From: Tretioscincus oriximinensis
Lineage: Eukaryota; Chordata; Lepidosauria; Squamata; Gymnophthalmidae
Reading direction: 5' to 3'
DNA: 64,000 bases
Assembly: GCA_022410635.1 (NCBI GenBank)
Contig: JAJVDF010000164.1
Location: 1,430,189-1,494,188, forward strand
Under the pieces are notes generated by a model. It ran no database searches and was not told the DNA's origin. It was given only the letters and a program-made list of their open reading frames with translations. Below, in pieces: positions 11,091 through 22,307 of this stretch. Position numbers and translations under genes: made by a program. The stretch's first letter is position 1. Each line of letters starts with the position of its first letter.

Positions 11091-12424
11091 AGTGCCTGTG
11101 GTAGCTTCTCTGGGCAGGAGTACCTATTGCCAGTTTTGGCTAATTGGAAGGAATGATTGAAAAACAAAACAGCTTTTTNAAAAGTTTTTAAAAATAATGA
11201 CATCAGCTTCTTTAACTAGAGCACCTAGATATATAAACCAGAATTGAATCCTTGACCTTCATATATCCTTTTCTTCAGACCAATCATTCATTCTCCAGGA
11301 GCAACTATTTGTCTGCTTCTAATTCCATTACTGGAGAGAGACTTCACATATTGGCCATTAAGTTAAACAGCTGTTCATTAAGCTGCTGAAACAGAGTAAC
11401 AGCCCATTCCCGTGTTTTTGCTGGCATGGGGGAGAAGCTTCTGGTCTTGTTCCTTTTGGATCCCCAGTAGGGATGAAAGAGAATTTTGTTCTGCCTATAT
11501 TTCAAGATGAAGCAAACTTAATCTAGTACCTAGGCAGAAACCAGAACATAGAGAATAATCAGGGTGCACAAATCTTCACATTTTGGAATATGATTTCATT
11601 TTTTTTTATCAAGGCCATTCCAAAGTGAATATTTANTTTCCCAGCCTTCTGTTTAATTATATTTTTATATAGCTATTATAATTTTAGCCAGTTTTTATTT
11701 TTTGTAATTTTGAGATCACATTTTGGAGGGAAGCAGTTATATATTTTAATTAAACAAATTGCAAATAAAAAACATGTCTTTTGTTCTCATCTTCACCATA
11801 CTTTATATCATATTTCTGAGCAGTGTCCAGTGCAGATTAGAGGATACATACTTCAAATCAAACCACTGATTAAACAATTATACACTGATTATTAAAACAG
11901 AATAACTGGAAAAAGTAAAATGCATTTATTTATTCATTTAATTTGTATTTTGCCTACAAGTACTGACTCAAAGTACTGACAAAAATTAAAAATGTTATTT
12001 TTTTAAAAAGAGCCCTCACCCATATTCAACAGATCTGAAAAAGGCACATTGCTCCATTTCCTTACATGCAGGAAATGACCAGCTTCAGGACATTGATAGC
12101 ATCCATATACATGGAAAAACAACTCAAAAGCTGCTTAGAGATAGTAGTGTGTGGACTACTAGTCATTTTTTGGCTTTTAATATGGATTAGAGATTAGTGT
12201 GTTTAATGGATGGAACATCTCCCTTACAAAATCAGGCTGCAACATTTATGCCTCTTCAGCCTTGAAATATGGTGTTTAAAAAGTGATCTAATTGTAGCGT
12301 AAAAATCATGTATGGGTGAATAGAAAAACAAACAAACACTAGGACAAGAAGGCACTCCTTAAAGATTATGAGCAGAGGTGTAGCTGGCAGCCTAGATAGC
12401 TTTAGGGTAGGATTAAAAAAATCA
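11091..12424. other. Unique AT-rich sequence, no feature seen
   Basis: No gene or clear repeat. 11925-11960 (TTTATTTATTCATTTAATTT) may be an isolated - strand L2 tail, too short to call. Isolated N positions are 11179 and 11636. Confidence 0.4.
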
Positions 12425-12670
12425 TGGAAGAGAGAAGAAAAAGAATGGAAAGAAAAATGAAGAGGAAGGAGAAGAAGAAGAACTGGTTTTTATACCTCAC
12501 TTGTCTTACCAGAAGGGTAAGAAAAGCAGCTTACAAGCTATTTTTCACCCAAAGGCTTACTCCCCACCTCATTACGGTGGTACTCCTTTATCTAATAGCA
12601 GTTACTTGCTTTCGAACAGCTAAGTTGCCTGGAGCTAAGGCCAGTAGAAGACGCTTACCCCTCTCCATGG

Positions 12671-12678
12671 CTGACACA
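12671..12678. repeat. 8-bp direct repeat flanking the hairpin element
   Basis: CTGACACA at 12671-12678 and again at 13234-13241. The host SINE has this word once, so it reads as a target-site duplication of hAT length. Confidence 0.55.
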
Positions 12679-13233
12679 TGACTGGGACGGGGTGGGGTGG
12701 GGGTGCGTGCACGTGCGTGCACACATACAGACGCTTGTAGTGAGAAAGGCAGAACCTCTCTTCTGCCTGTCTCACCACAAGCGTCCGTGTGCGTGCGCGC
12801 GCACGTAATTGCTCCAATGCTGGAGGCGGGCTTTCGCACGCCTGCTAGCGCNCCAACTCGCCTCTAGCGGAGGAAAAACGCCTGTGTTTGTGACAGGAGA
12901 ACAGAGCTATTCTCCTGTCACAAACCCAGGCATTTTTCCTTTGCAGGAGGCAAGTTGGCGCGCTTTGCAAGGAGGCACGTGAAACTCCACCTCCAGCATT
13001 GGAGCAGCTACGGCATGCTCCAAGGTCCCTTCCAGAACCCTGGAAAGCGTTGCCGGCCTGCAGCCGTCAGCTCTGACGGCTGCTTTGCCTTTAAAATCCT
13101 GCATTTTTACATTCCCCGATGCAGCATCGGGGAATGTAAAAAGCCGGGATTTTAACTTAAAACCCGGAGGGGACTATATTTTGGTCCCCCAAACAGGGAT
13201 TGTCCTGCTTTCCCAGGACGTATGGCAATCCTA
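12679..13233. mobile_element. 555 bp multi-hairpin non-autonomous element
   Basis: A GC- and CpG-rich insertion made almost wholly of four successive inverted repeats: 12711-12753/12762-12804 (about 43 bp arms, 8 bp loop); 12810-12901/12910-13006 (arms of 92 and 97 bp, loop CAGAGCTA); 13060-13083 (GCAGCCGTCAG, spacer CT, CTGACGGCTGC, perfect); and 13093-13122/13124-13153 (about 30 bp arms). The right end reads inward TAGGATTGCCATACGTCC, like the end at 1281. The left end lacks this terminus, although the left 90 bp match 1170-1245 inverted. No transposase is present. hAT affiliation is inferred from the 8-bp flanks and the right end. One N lies at 12852. Confidence 0.65.
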
Positions 13234-13306
13234 CTGACACAGGGCTTCAAGAGCAGGCCTCTCGATTGAAAGACTGTTTCTTACCTCCATGCCTCTCTTA
13301 GGTGTA

Positions 13307-13553
13307 TCAACAGCTATTGGGATGGATGTCTTGATACTGCCTCTGGGAAGGAAAAATTAGCAGGATTCCTGAAATACCATTTGCAGGAAGTCAAGAACAG
13401 CTCTGGGTTTGGTCATCTTCTGCTTGAGACTGCCCAGGTGCAATTGGTGGGCACATGGTCTAGATGTTGGACTAGATGGACTATGGTTAACTATGTTGGC
13501 CAAGATGGGCTACAGCCCAAATCAGCAGGACACCTATTGTGTTCTTATGCTAC
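13307..13553 (+). mobile_element. CR1-type LINE 3' untranslated end
   Basis: Matches the 3' UTR of the CR1 copy at 40004-40740 read on the other strand: GGGATGGATGTCTTGAT, CTGCCTCTGGGA, CAGGATTCCTGAAATACC, ATTTGCAGG, GACTGCCCAGGTGCA, TGGACTAGATGG, and the terminal GTTCTTATG octamer. Only the non-coding tail is present, so the copy is strongly 5'-truncated. N at 13555 lies just past its end. Confidence 0.75.
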
Positions 13554-15264
13554 ANCTCTCAGCTGCATTTAATTCNCTTATTTTTCTGTATGGACATAGT
13601 CTTTCTGGATTTTTAAAAACAATATTGGGCAGAAATGCTGAAGCAAGGAGAACTGTTTTGATGTTAGTGCTGACACAGTCAGGAAGAAGTGTGTGAACTG
13701 AAATGACTCACTTTTTGGCTATTAAAGCCACATAATCTGCTATGTGCATCCTGTCCACAATATGGCCCTGTGGTCTCCTGAAATAAAGCCCGGTCCAATG
13801 CAGTTCTGGAGTCTACCTTGGAGACAGCTAGTGTATGTGCACCAAATTCACAAATACTTTCACATGTTTGTTAGAACGGTGCTTCAATCAAAACAATGTC
13901 TACTTTCCTCATACAAACATTATGCAGGGCAGAAAGGGAGGGGGTTTGATCCCAGCTATTCATTGCTTGTGCTTCTGTCTGACCAGCTCATTTGGATTCA
14001 TAATGTTCAAGGAACCAATAGAATTCTCATTTATAGTCGTCTAAAAATATCTTTATAGTTATGAAAATGAATATAAATGGCTGCAACACTTAGGTTGTGT
14101 GTATGTTTTGGGGGATTTTTTTCTCACCTATTAAAGGTGCAAGTTTTATCCTTGTTTTTTATGTGGTAATACTACACTAGATTGAAGAAAATCTGGTATT
14201 TCTTATACTTTCTTGGAAAAATAGTCTTCTTCCAACTGTACAGATATAGATTATGTTTGGCGCAACCCAGGCTTTCAAACCTGTGTAATATGTCTCTTTT
14301 TGGACATCAGTTGGAAAAGCCCTAGAATAGTTATTAATTAGCAAGCAGTGTGGCTATAAATTCTTCCATCTTTCTCTGCTCAGCTGAGTTATATTTTGTG
14401 AGAAGCAGTTGCCAAGTACAAGCTACCCAGCATGTGTAGCAATGCAATTCTAAACAAAGTTCAAGGCAATGTTCACTTTCAAAGCTCTCCTCAATGTGTC
14501 AAATAGTTAGGAATGAGTAAAGGAGGAAAAGCAAAGAAATCCACTCCTGTTCCTTGTGCTCCAACCAGAATTAAGAAAACCTATTAGTGTTAAAAACTAA
14601 AGAGGAGAATCCTTTGTGGGTCTACTGTATCTCATTGATAAGAAGTGTTTGACTACCTCCTACATCTATGATTTCTCTTTGGGAGCCTGTGTAATATAAT
14701 CAACATGAAGGGAGTGAAGAGATAATACTTAAGAAATAGTTTCTGTGTTCTTCATGCATGTTAAATCATCCATATACAGCAGTCACATTGATGCTGACAA
14801 GTGAAGGAGGTAATGCATAAGCAAGAACAATCATGCTGTCAACTGACTCTTCCTGGCAGTGATTCACACAAGCACATTGGCATATTCTGCACCTGTCCTG
14901 TTCCTGTAAATTACTTCAGAGAATACCTCTTCGATTGTGTCCCATACATGACTTCCTCCATAGGCTTGTTTCATGTGTGGAACTTGAATTGAGCACAGAT
15001 TGTTTGTTATGCCTCCTCAGTTCCTAATCTTGCCATTCATTTCCTTTGGGCTCGCAATGTTTACTGACAGTGACACTGTTCAGGGGTAGTTTGGGATATG
15101 CTGGTTGGGTTAAATTTAAAACAAAAGAAATAGCTTATACTATACAGCTGAAAAACAAAAAATAAAACAGCACGGACCTGTGGTCTCCAGATGGTGTTTG
15201 AAAATGAATTTCATCATATTTGTTTTTCCTGAAGTTGCCGTCCACCAACACCTGGACAATATCA
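13554..15264. other. Unique AT-rich sequence, no feature seen
   Basis: No supported feature. Several open frames of 60-105 codons occur, but their predicted peptides show no domain and run in AT-rich sequence. One N lies at 13576. Confidence 0.45.
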
Positions 15265-15299
15265 AGTTCTCAAGCTCTTCTGTTTCGGTTTCTCACTGT

Positions 15300-15506
15300 A
15301 CTGGTTGCACTGATATTGGTGTTGTTAGATATTACTGAGTCATGGCTGATTCCTGGTTGACTAAATGAGCATCTCCATGCAGGTTTCCTGGCAGAGATAC
15401 AGAGGTGATTTTCAATTGCCTGCTTCCACAGAGAGGTTGTGGATTGAACTAACAACCCTATNTTTTCCAGGAAATCTACTATACCACTGAGCTATAACTA
15501 CAGCCA
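15300..15506 (-). mobile_element. tRNA-derived SINE with BovB-like 3' end (Sauria-SINE-like)
   Basis: On the - strand the head reads GGCTGTAGTTATAGCTCAGT (box A TAGCTCAGTGG) followed by TTAGTTCAATCCAC (box B), as in tRNA-derived heads. About 100 bp on come GTCAACCAGGAATCAG and ACTCAGTAATATCTAAC, AACACCAA. These resemble the 3' end shared by BovB LINEs and the SINEs they mobilise (GTCGGAATCGACTCGACGGC..TAACAACAACA). Sauria SINEs have this architecture in squamates. Decayed copy, one N at 15462. It could also be another BovB-tailed SINE. Confidence 0.55.
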
Positions 15507-15829
15507 CTTCTCTTTGTGTTTCACTTTTTGTTAATTGTTCTTTTCTCTTAACATTTGCATGAAGATTGGAAGCCTGTTGTAAATTTCATCATAGTTTATT
15601 TGAACTGAAAGATTTGTGGACAGTGTATGTGCATAAAAGTTGAACCGACTAACTGCCATGACTGCGAGCACTCTGACATTTTGAAGTTTCAATGTATCTT
15701 TAAAACAGAGGTGGCAATCTATGGCCAGTTAGAACTGTAGCACTCATTAACATTAACCATCAAAGGCAAATGGCAAGAAATAATAGATACGGTCCAACTA
15801 CATCTAGCCCTGCCCCCACTGAGCATTAT

Positions 15830-15951
15830 TATGGGCTGCATCTTTTGGCCATCCACATGCCAGAGCAGTCAAGGCAGGCTCCATTCGGGGCCTGCCATAG
15901 TCTACACAAACATGTAGATGGCAGGCACCTATTCTGAGATAGAGCCCAGAA
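15830..15951 (-). repeat. Unnamed interspersed repeat, copy 1
   Basis: Its reverse complement aligns with 19486-19575: shared words include TCTGGGCT.TATCT, AGCTACATG-like, GTGTAGACTATGGCAGGCCC and TGTGGATGGCCA. This copy has about 22 bp extra after GGCAGGCCCC. The family ends are unknown. No protein-coding content. Confidence 0.6.
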
Positions 15952-15974
15952 TAAGGCTCAGTGGGTACAGGGCC

Positions 15975-16930
15975 CTAGATAACAATGGCTTGGAACTGCC
16001 ATTGAGCCACTGTTACCAATTGATAATAGCTGTGCCAGATGCTGCCTCACATTAGCAATCCTGTAGTCTTCATTTATTCATAGTAAATTCAACAGCTGTG
16101 AACAATAAAAAAGAAGAACAGATACTCTAGCAGTTTTGTGCATATAAGGCAATCTTGTCATTTGGAGACTCATGTCATATAAGGTCAATCCATTTGTCTT
16201 ATGTTCTCCATCCATCCATTCAGAGTATCTGAAGACTTAAACACAAAATCTTCCCAATGGTCCACATGTAGTATATACAATATGATTGCTTTCTTCCCCT
16301 CCTGAACTGCAGCCAGCACTACCACACAGTCATGTTCCACTAATTCTGAGGTGCAAAGATCCTGTGAAGAAAGCTGGCATCCACAGTTGCATTATAGAAG
16401 CCCTCAATTTATCTTGGACCCTCAGAAATATGAAATTGTTCATATTCTGCTCCTTTTGGTAAATAAAAGTAAATGTAGCTTTAAACTTTTAAAAGGGAAA
16501 AAAGTAATGATCTGTATCAAGAGGGAAAAGTAATTATCTGTATCAAAGGGAAATAAGAAAAGTAGCTCTCTGTGTGTGAAGCAGAAACCACACAGAGGCA
16601 ACGGTACTGTCAATTAATGTATTTCTAGGCAAAATATATAGCACCAACTATTGTGCTTAAAGGTTGATTCCCATTGCCTTTTCAGATCATTGGAAGGGAC
16701 AAATCTAGAGGTACTGTATCCCCTGTTTGTGAGGCAAAGATATGAAACTGGGGGTTTATGTCTTTATCCAGGGCAATGTTGAGTTTGCTATGGATATACA
16801 TGCAAATCCCAGTATAGCTCTAGAGTAATCCCGAGTTGTAAACTCTGTCTAGATACAATCCTCCAACTTTTTCATTTCATAAACCAATGGTCTTTCAGAC
16901 CCTAAATATAAATAGCTTCTTCAACTGAGT
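15975..16930. other. Unique sequence with one short tandem duplication
   Basis: At about 16493-16547 a unit of ~27 bp (GGGAAAA.AGTAATGATCTG..) occurs twice in tandem with small changes. Nothing else was recognised. Confidence 0.4.
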
Positions 16931-16939
16931 TTTATCTAC

Positions 16940-17063
16940 CACTGTTGAAGGCACTGTTGTATTTTAAAATTGTTCTATTTTAATCTGTTTTATCATTTTT
17001 TATTGTGATCTGCCCTGAGACATTTGGGTATGGGGCAGAATATAAATAAAGAAATAAATAAAA
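16940..17063 (+). mobile_element. L2 LINE 3' tail
   Basis: The segment ends CTGCCCTGAGACATTTGGGT, ATGGGGCAGAATATAAAT and an AAAT-type microsatellite, the 3' terminus shared by all L2 copies in this window. Only the last ~120 bp are present. Confidence 0.7.
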
Positions 17064-18297
17064 GCATGATAATTGTGAGATTAGCCTTGAAATTTGGGAA
17101 CTATGTATTAGAACTAAAGGCAACTGAACCCTGATTTCTATCTTTTGAAAATATGTAGTAGAAAGCTTATAATTGCAATTCTTTTCAATAGACAACCTCA
17201 ATACCTATATGTCTTCTGAAGTCAACTTCCCCTGTCCCTTTTTAAATTCTTTCATACATTTTTATTCCCACCAATTACCATTTATGCTCCCTAATACACT
17301 GTAGTATTGATATACCCACTATATAAACAAGTTTTGCTTTTTGCAAAATAGAGAAACAACATTGGATTCTGTTCTTCCTGTCATCTTTCCATCCTCTCTT
17401 CCCTTCCCGAGTGCTTTTTCTTTATTTGCTTGATGCATATTCTTTAAATATTAGATTGTGTTCTCTAGGGCAAGGTGTGACTTTATGTACCTCTTCTTCA
17501 CGGTGCCTGCTCTCATGAGGCCCTCAGGCCTGCTTGGGGTCCTTAGACACTACTGCAGTTGGAATAAGAAATGAATAATTGATAGGAATCTTGCCTCTTG
17601 GGCCTATCTCTAAATATAACCGTAAAACGAGACAAACAAGTATTCATAGGGTTGCCAGATTCCCATGTCGGCAGCCTCATAACTGCTCCTGGGCTTACTG
17701 AGTTCTTTGCATGAAAGAGTAGTTGAAGGACCTGTGTATGCTAACGAAAAGCTTTGAACACTGGGGCAGAACTAGGTATTTACACACTGGGGAAAACTTT
17801 CAAACACAGCTTGCATGAACTTAGAACCATTTACCTTTCAAATGTTTATAAATAATCCCACTCCTTACTTATGATATTACAGATTTTTTTTTTAGAGTGG
17901 AGGAAACTTGTATCTTCTCTGTTTCTCATTTCCACATTAATATTAAAAAAATTAGTGGCTCAAAGAGAAGAATAAAATTTTGGTTCTGCTTTGAACCCTC
18001 CATCTCATAACGACCAATAGAATACAGAAATCAGTTGGTTAATAAATAAGTTTTAGCTTCCAAGAACAACATAGCTGTTGAATGTCATCCTATGTGTTAA
18101 CACTGCAATGAACTGATATGGTAATGAACTGATATGTATGTGAGTGTGGAGGAGCTATCTATCAGTCATTTAACGTGAAGACAGACGGATTTGAATTAGG
18201 TCAGTTTGCAGTCCACGAGCTATTAATAGAAATGCTACTCATGTCATAACAATAGTTCATAATTATATAGATGTTGGTATCTATGATCCTATCCCCA
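17064..18297. other. Unique AT-rich sequence
   Basis: No supported gene. AGGGTTGCCAGATTCCC at 17648 resembles the hAT-type end of the 55188 MITE but has no partner nearby. A 16-bp unit AATGAACTGATATGGT is tandemly duplicated at 18107-18138. Confidence 0.4.
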
Positions 18298-18305
18298 CTG
18301 GGCTT
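18298..18305. repeat. 8-bp target-site duplication of the palindromic element
   Basis: CTGGGCTT here and at 19486-19493, with identity running two bases further on each side (TA). The right copy begins an unnamed repeat (19486-19575), and the left flank CCCCACTGGGCTT fits upstream of it, so the element interrupted that repeat. Confidence 0.6.
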
Positions 18306-19485
18306 TAGGGTGCATTCACATGACAAGCTAAAAACCAGAATAAATTTATATTCTGGAATATAACAAATGCCTATCCCTTCACACCACGAAGCTATAATTC
18401 GGAATACACAATGGCGTGTCTGTTCACACGTATACTTTAATTATCGTGATACGGAGCTGGCTCATTTCAGCCAGCCCAGCCAACCTCCACCACAGCGGAG
18501 CCGGCTGTGTGTCACGAGAAGCCTTTTCTTGTCCAGCCAGCCCTCTGCCTGCTTTTGGAGGGTTCCTACCTGGAGATCGGCTCTGCAAAAGCAAGGGGAA
18601 CATTGATAGACATCCTGTCAACCTCCCCACCTCCTCCTCAGCAGCCTCCTAAAGCAGGCACAGGCAGGATAGAGAAAATTCTGCTGAAGCAGAGGAGGTG
18701 GAGACGGCTGCATTCTGCTGGCCCCATTCATACGGAGCCTAGGCTAGGCTCCGTATGGATGGGGCCAGCAGAGTGCAGCCATTTGCCTTGGCAGAATTTT
18801 CTCTAGCCTGCCTCTGCCTGCTTTGGGGGGCTACTGAGGAAGAGGTAGGGAGGTTGACAGGGCGTCTTGGAGGGTTTTTGCCTGGAGATCGGCTCTGCAA
18901 AAGCAAGGGGAAGAAGGTAGGCTAGAGGAAATTCTGCCGAAGCAGAAGAGGTGGAGACAGCTGCATTTTGCTGGCCCCATCCATAGGAGCCTAGGCAGCA
19001 GAACACAGCTGTTTGCTTCAGCAAACTTTTCTCTATCCTGCCTCTACCTACTTTTGGGGGCTGCTGAGGAGGAGGTGGGGAGGTTGGCAGGATGTCTGTC
19101 AGTGTTCCCCTTGTTTTTGCTGATCCGATCTCCAGGCAGGAACCCTCCAAAAGCAGGCAGAGGGATGGCTGGGTGAAAAGGCAGGCAGATTTCCCTGTCG
19201 AAGCAAGGAGGCGGCACTTCCTCCTGTCATCTCCCCCCTCCTGTCTTTCACACTATTTTTGTTCACACAGGAGATGAAGGGGATTGGCTATGAGTTGACG
19301 GAGATTGGCTGCGAGATTTTGGACGTTCTCCGCAATTATTCCTGATTATCCTAGCAATCGTTTATTGTGGAATAAATGGTGTTTATTGCAGAAGTATTGC
19401 TGATATACGCTTAACACATGTGACACAACCTTCATAATGTCGCTACAACTAAGGCATAAAATAGCAGTGTGAATGCAGCCTGTGT
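18306..19485. mobile_element. ~1.18 kb non-autonomous DNA element with alternating inverted modules
   Basis: The ends are imperfect inverted repeats: left TAGGGTGCATTCACATG and right, read inward, ACACAGGCTGCATTCACAC. The interior repeats one ~180 bp module in the order forward (18558-18741), inverted (18745-18866), partial forward (18869-18995), inverted (18996-19150). The first join is a near-perfect palindrome with TACGGAGCCTA and TAGGCTCCGTA around GGC. Module words include TGGAGATCGGCTCTGCAAAA and GCTGGCCCCAT. Proline-rich open frames on both strands merely reflect the inverted modules. No transposase is present. An 8-bp duplication suggests hAT mobilisation, which is inference. Confidence 0.65.
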
Positions 19486-19625
19486 CTGGGCTTTATCTTG
19501 GAATAAGAGCTTACCAGCTACATGCTAGTGTAGACTATGGCAGGCCCCAAATGCTATGTGGATGGCCAAGCTCTGTCCCACAATTCATTGGGGACAGGGA
19601 CTCTGTCATAGATCATCTGTAAAAA
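19486..19625 (+). repeat. Unnamed interspersed repeat, copy 2, split by the palindromic element
   Basis: Homologous over about 90 bp to the reverse complement of 15830-15951 (TCTGGGCTTTATCTTGG, GTGTAGACTATGGCAGGCCC, TGTGGATGGCCA). Its beginning probably lies left of 18298, because CCCCACTGGGCTT there continues naturally into TATCTTGGAATAAG here. Confidence 0.55.
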
Positions 19626-20144
19626 ATAGTCTTTGTGTATTAGATCAAACTTTATATTAATTATGAATTTCAGTTGCTTGTAATGGTCTAGTTTGATTTC
19701 TCCGTGGTTTTGATTTTTATTGTTTAGTCAAACAGTATTATTTTTAATACAGTGATAGAGTGAGGGATGGTGATTCATGAGATGGCCTTTTCTGTAGTGG
19801 CCTCTAGGAAAAGCCTTGTACTGGAGTTATGTATAGAAAAAGGTAGGTGTTCTGTGTATCTTTAATGGATCATAAAATAGAAAATTTCAGCAGATGCAAT
19901 TTATAATGCCAGCAACAGCTGCTGTAATTTTTGCAGGTGCTGCTAGCATTATGAACATCACTGCCCTGTTTTTATTCCTGGTTATTCTAGCTACGTCATT
20001 TTTATAACATGCCTCTTCATCCAGGCTTTTGATGGCTAGATCCTTTAGAATATAATCCAACCAGGTTGGAGGGTTATATTTAAAATATATTTTACATGTA
20101 CATTACATATGTTTGTGTTGTAATTAGTAAACATTGTAATCCAG
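19626..20144. other. Unique AT-rich sequence, no feature seen
   Basis: Nothing recognised on either strand. Confidence 0.4.
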
Positions 20145-20318
20145 ATTAGATTTATTTTTTACCTGAAGGTTTATATTCTGTCTTCCCTACCACACTGTGA
20201 TGGTCCCCATATATTTAATCACACTTTTTTTTCTTTTGAATAGCTGGATTGGTTAGAACTGAAGCCAGTAGAGGGGGCTCACCTCTCTCCGCAGCTCTTA
20301 CCCATTGTACCACTTGGT
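20145..20318 (-). mobile_element. TTC-tailed SINE, 5' two thirds
   Basis: On the - strand: GTGGTACAATGGGTAAGAGC (box A region), CCCCCTCTACTGGCTTCAG, CTATTCAAAAG, then a decayed AAACCTTCAGG body. Tail not found. Same family as 5335-5583. Confidence 0.6.
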
Positions 20319-22009
20319 CATTATGACTCTAATGTATCAAGTCAATTTTCAGTTGCATTCTTCTTTTATCTGCAATATTTAGAACAATACAAATTTTAAA
20401 GAAAAACATTAAATATCCAATTTTGAATAATGCAGTTAATAAAATTACATAATATGTTGCAAAATTAAAATAGAATCCACTTCAAAGACTCATTACATCA
20501 GTGCTCCAAGAAATTAGACAGATAAACAGATTCTACTTTTTGATCAATAAACTCTTTTTCCTCATCTGTTTCTTTAATTTAACATATGGTGTTAGTTTAA
20601 TGAGGTTCATATTGTCCTTAACAATTCTCCAATAGACAAACTGTTTACAAATACTAGGCTAATTCTTTAAAAATAGATTGGGTACTTTGTCATTTATAAT
20701 GTCTAACATTCTCAGTATTATACACAACATTCTATGATTGCACTTTATCTATTTAACACTTTTTAAAATAAGGTTATTGAGCTAGCAAAGATCCTTAAAA
20801 CCTACAACCTCTCTTAAATCGATTCACAACCTTTCACAAATTCAGTGCCACTAACCAGCTGGTGTATAATGACTGAAGAGGAAGCAAAGTACTTCCATAT
20901 ACTTGAAATTTTCCATTTCAAGTGCAGAAAATGAAGGATTTATCACTCCCTTTCTTTGATGTTAGTATGAATGGGATATACATTAATTGATCTAGTGACA
21001 ATTCAAGTCTCCAGTCCTGGGCTGTATACATTGTAAGTGGGCAAAGTTCCGTTCCCAGCCAGGAATGACTAGGAAGTGCTAGAAAGTGGCTCTCCCAGTG
21101 CCCTAGCCACTCAGGCATTTGGTTTTGGTCCTAAAATCCCAATCCTGACATGCATTTACAGATACAGTCTTCCACTTCTTTTGCACCTTGTGTGAATGCC
21201 AGTATATAATCATTTATTAATTAACTGACTTTAAGCCTAATAAGTACACTTTCTACTCTCTTGCTCCTCACCAATAATTCCAACTCTAATCTTTAGAATT
21301 TAAATATTCCCACTTTTCATTTCCTTCCATATGAAAAATGTTAATTTAATTCTAAGGCTGCATTCAGATGTGGAAGTGTTTTCACATCATGATAGCATGT
21401 CTATGGAGGATTTGACACGTGATTACAAGGAGCCTGCTGAGATAACACTAGAAAAGACTGCCATTACATTTTTCTAATTTGTAATTTTATGCAGTTTTTG
21501 CAGTGTGATATCCTGCCTTTGGGCCATGATGCCATCTGGACATTGCCTCCAAAAGCTGTCAAGATGAGCCCTATCTCATGATCCTTCATCTGACCTTCTT
21601 CAGTGAAAGCAGAGGCTAGTAGTGGTTCCACTAGCTGCTTTTTCCTGTGAAATTTGCAGAAGCAAACAACAACAGACTATGCTACTCCGCACACATAACA
21701 AACATCCTGGCATGACTATTCCTTAGAACCCTTTAGTAACAAAGCAGTATGAATAATGCTAATCATTTATTGGGACACTTTCTTCAACCTCATCCCATGG
21801 TCCCATTTCAGGAACTGAGACCAACTGTTGATTTTCTGGATTTTCAAATAATCCCTTGCCAGAAGTATCAAAGCTAAAGACCAAACATTTACAAACCTTC
21901 TATGTTTGCATGCTTATTTCTATATGGCAAAAGTGTGCACCTCAGCTTCTTCAGTGTATTTCACAAAGAATGTTTCATTCATCACATCATAGTGAATACT
22001 TTTTTGAGG
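20319..22009. other. Mostly unique AT-rich sequence; one MITE-like end
   Basis: TCTAAGGCTGCATTCAGATG at 21353 matches the AGGCTGCATTCACA-type transposon end found at 18306/19485, but no inverted partner was identified downstream. 20340-20760 is very AT-rich. No gene was seen. Confidence 0.4.
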
Positions 22010-22046
22010 GATGCGGTAGTCCTGTCGGCTTTTAAAAAGGTGGCAA

Positions 22047-22307
22047 GTGTATCCTCTCCTCAAGAAGCCTTCCCCAGTCCCAGAAGAGTTAAATACCTAC
22101 CACCTGCTGGCCAGCATACACTTTCTGAGCAAGATACTGGAGAGGGCCATGGCTGTTCAACTGCAGTCATTTCTAGACCAATCTGACTTCAGGCCTAGTC
22201 ATGGCACAGAATCCACCTTGGTTGCCCTGGTTCTTCTCCTGAACCTCTTGGCAGCTTTTGATACCATTGTCCATGATATCCTCCTGGAGAGGCTAAGGAG
22301 TTTATGA
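22047..22307 (+). pseudogene. L2 reverse-transcriptase fragment (palm start to motif A)
   Basis: An 86-codon open stretch covering the beginning of the L2 RT domain. Residues near 30-50 run LERAMAVQLQSFLDQSDF then FRPSHGTE, so the usual TGYLDPFQSG segment between them has been deleted. At motif A the expected LDLSAAFDT reads LNLLAAFDT, so the first catalytic aspartate has become asparagine. The downstream YADD motif (at about 22446) reads YTGD. Both changes would abolish polymerase activity. The methionine used as start is arbitrary, since this is the interior of ORF2. Confidence 0.8.

Larger units (their letters stand above)
12425..13305 (-). mobile_element. TTC-tailed SINE split by a 555 bp insertion
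   Basis: The - strand SINE has its tail side at 12425-12678 (GAAGAAGAAGAACTGG on the + strand, then the ATACC..CTTACAAGC body, TTCGAAC block and CCATGG) and its head at 13234-13305 (ACAGGGCTTCAAGAGC, TCGATTGAAAGAC). The two parts join exactly as in the 5335-5583 copy once 12679-13233 and one copy of CTGACACA are removed. Same family as 616-940. Confidence 0.7.

Noticed and set aside
12588..13155. Several 60-85 codon frames on both strands
   Set aside because: They lie inside hairpin arms with CA/TG alternation. Artefacts of repeat structure.
15430..15506. tRNA gene
   Set aside because: Box A and box B are readable, but the cloverleaf is decayed and the sequence continues into a BovB-type SINE body.
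18367..19277. Proline-rich open frames on both strands sharing EIGSAK and PPPPQQPP
   Set aside because: The similarity between strands is due to the inverted modules of the palindromic element. No start context, no domain.
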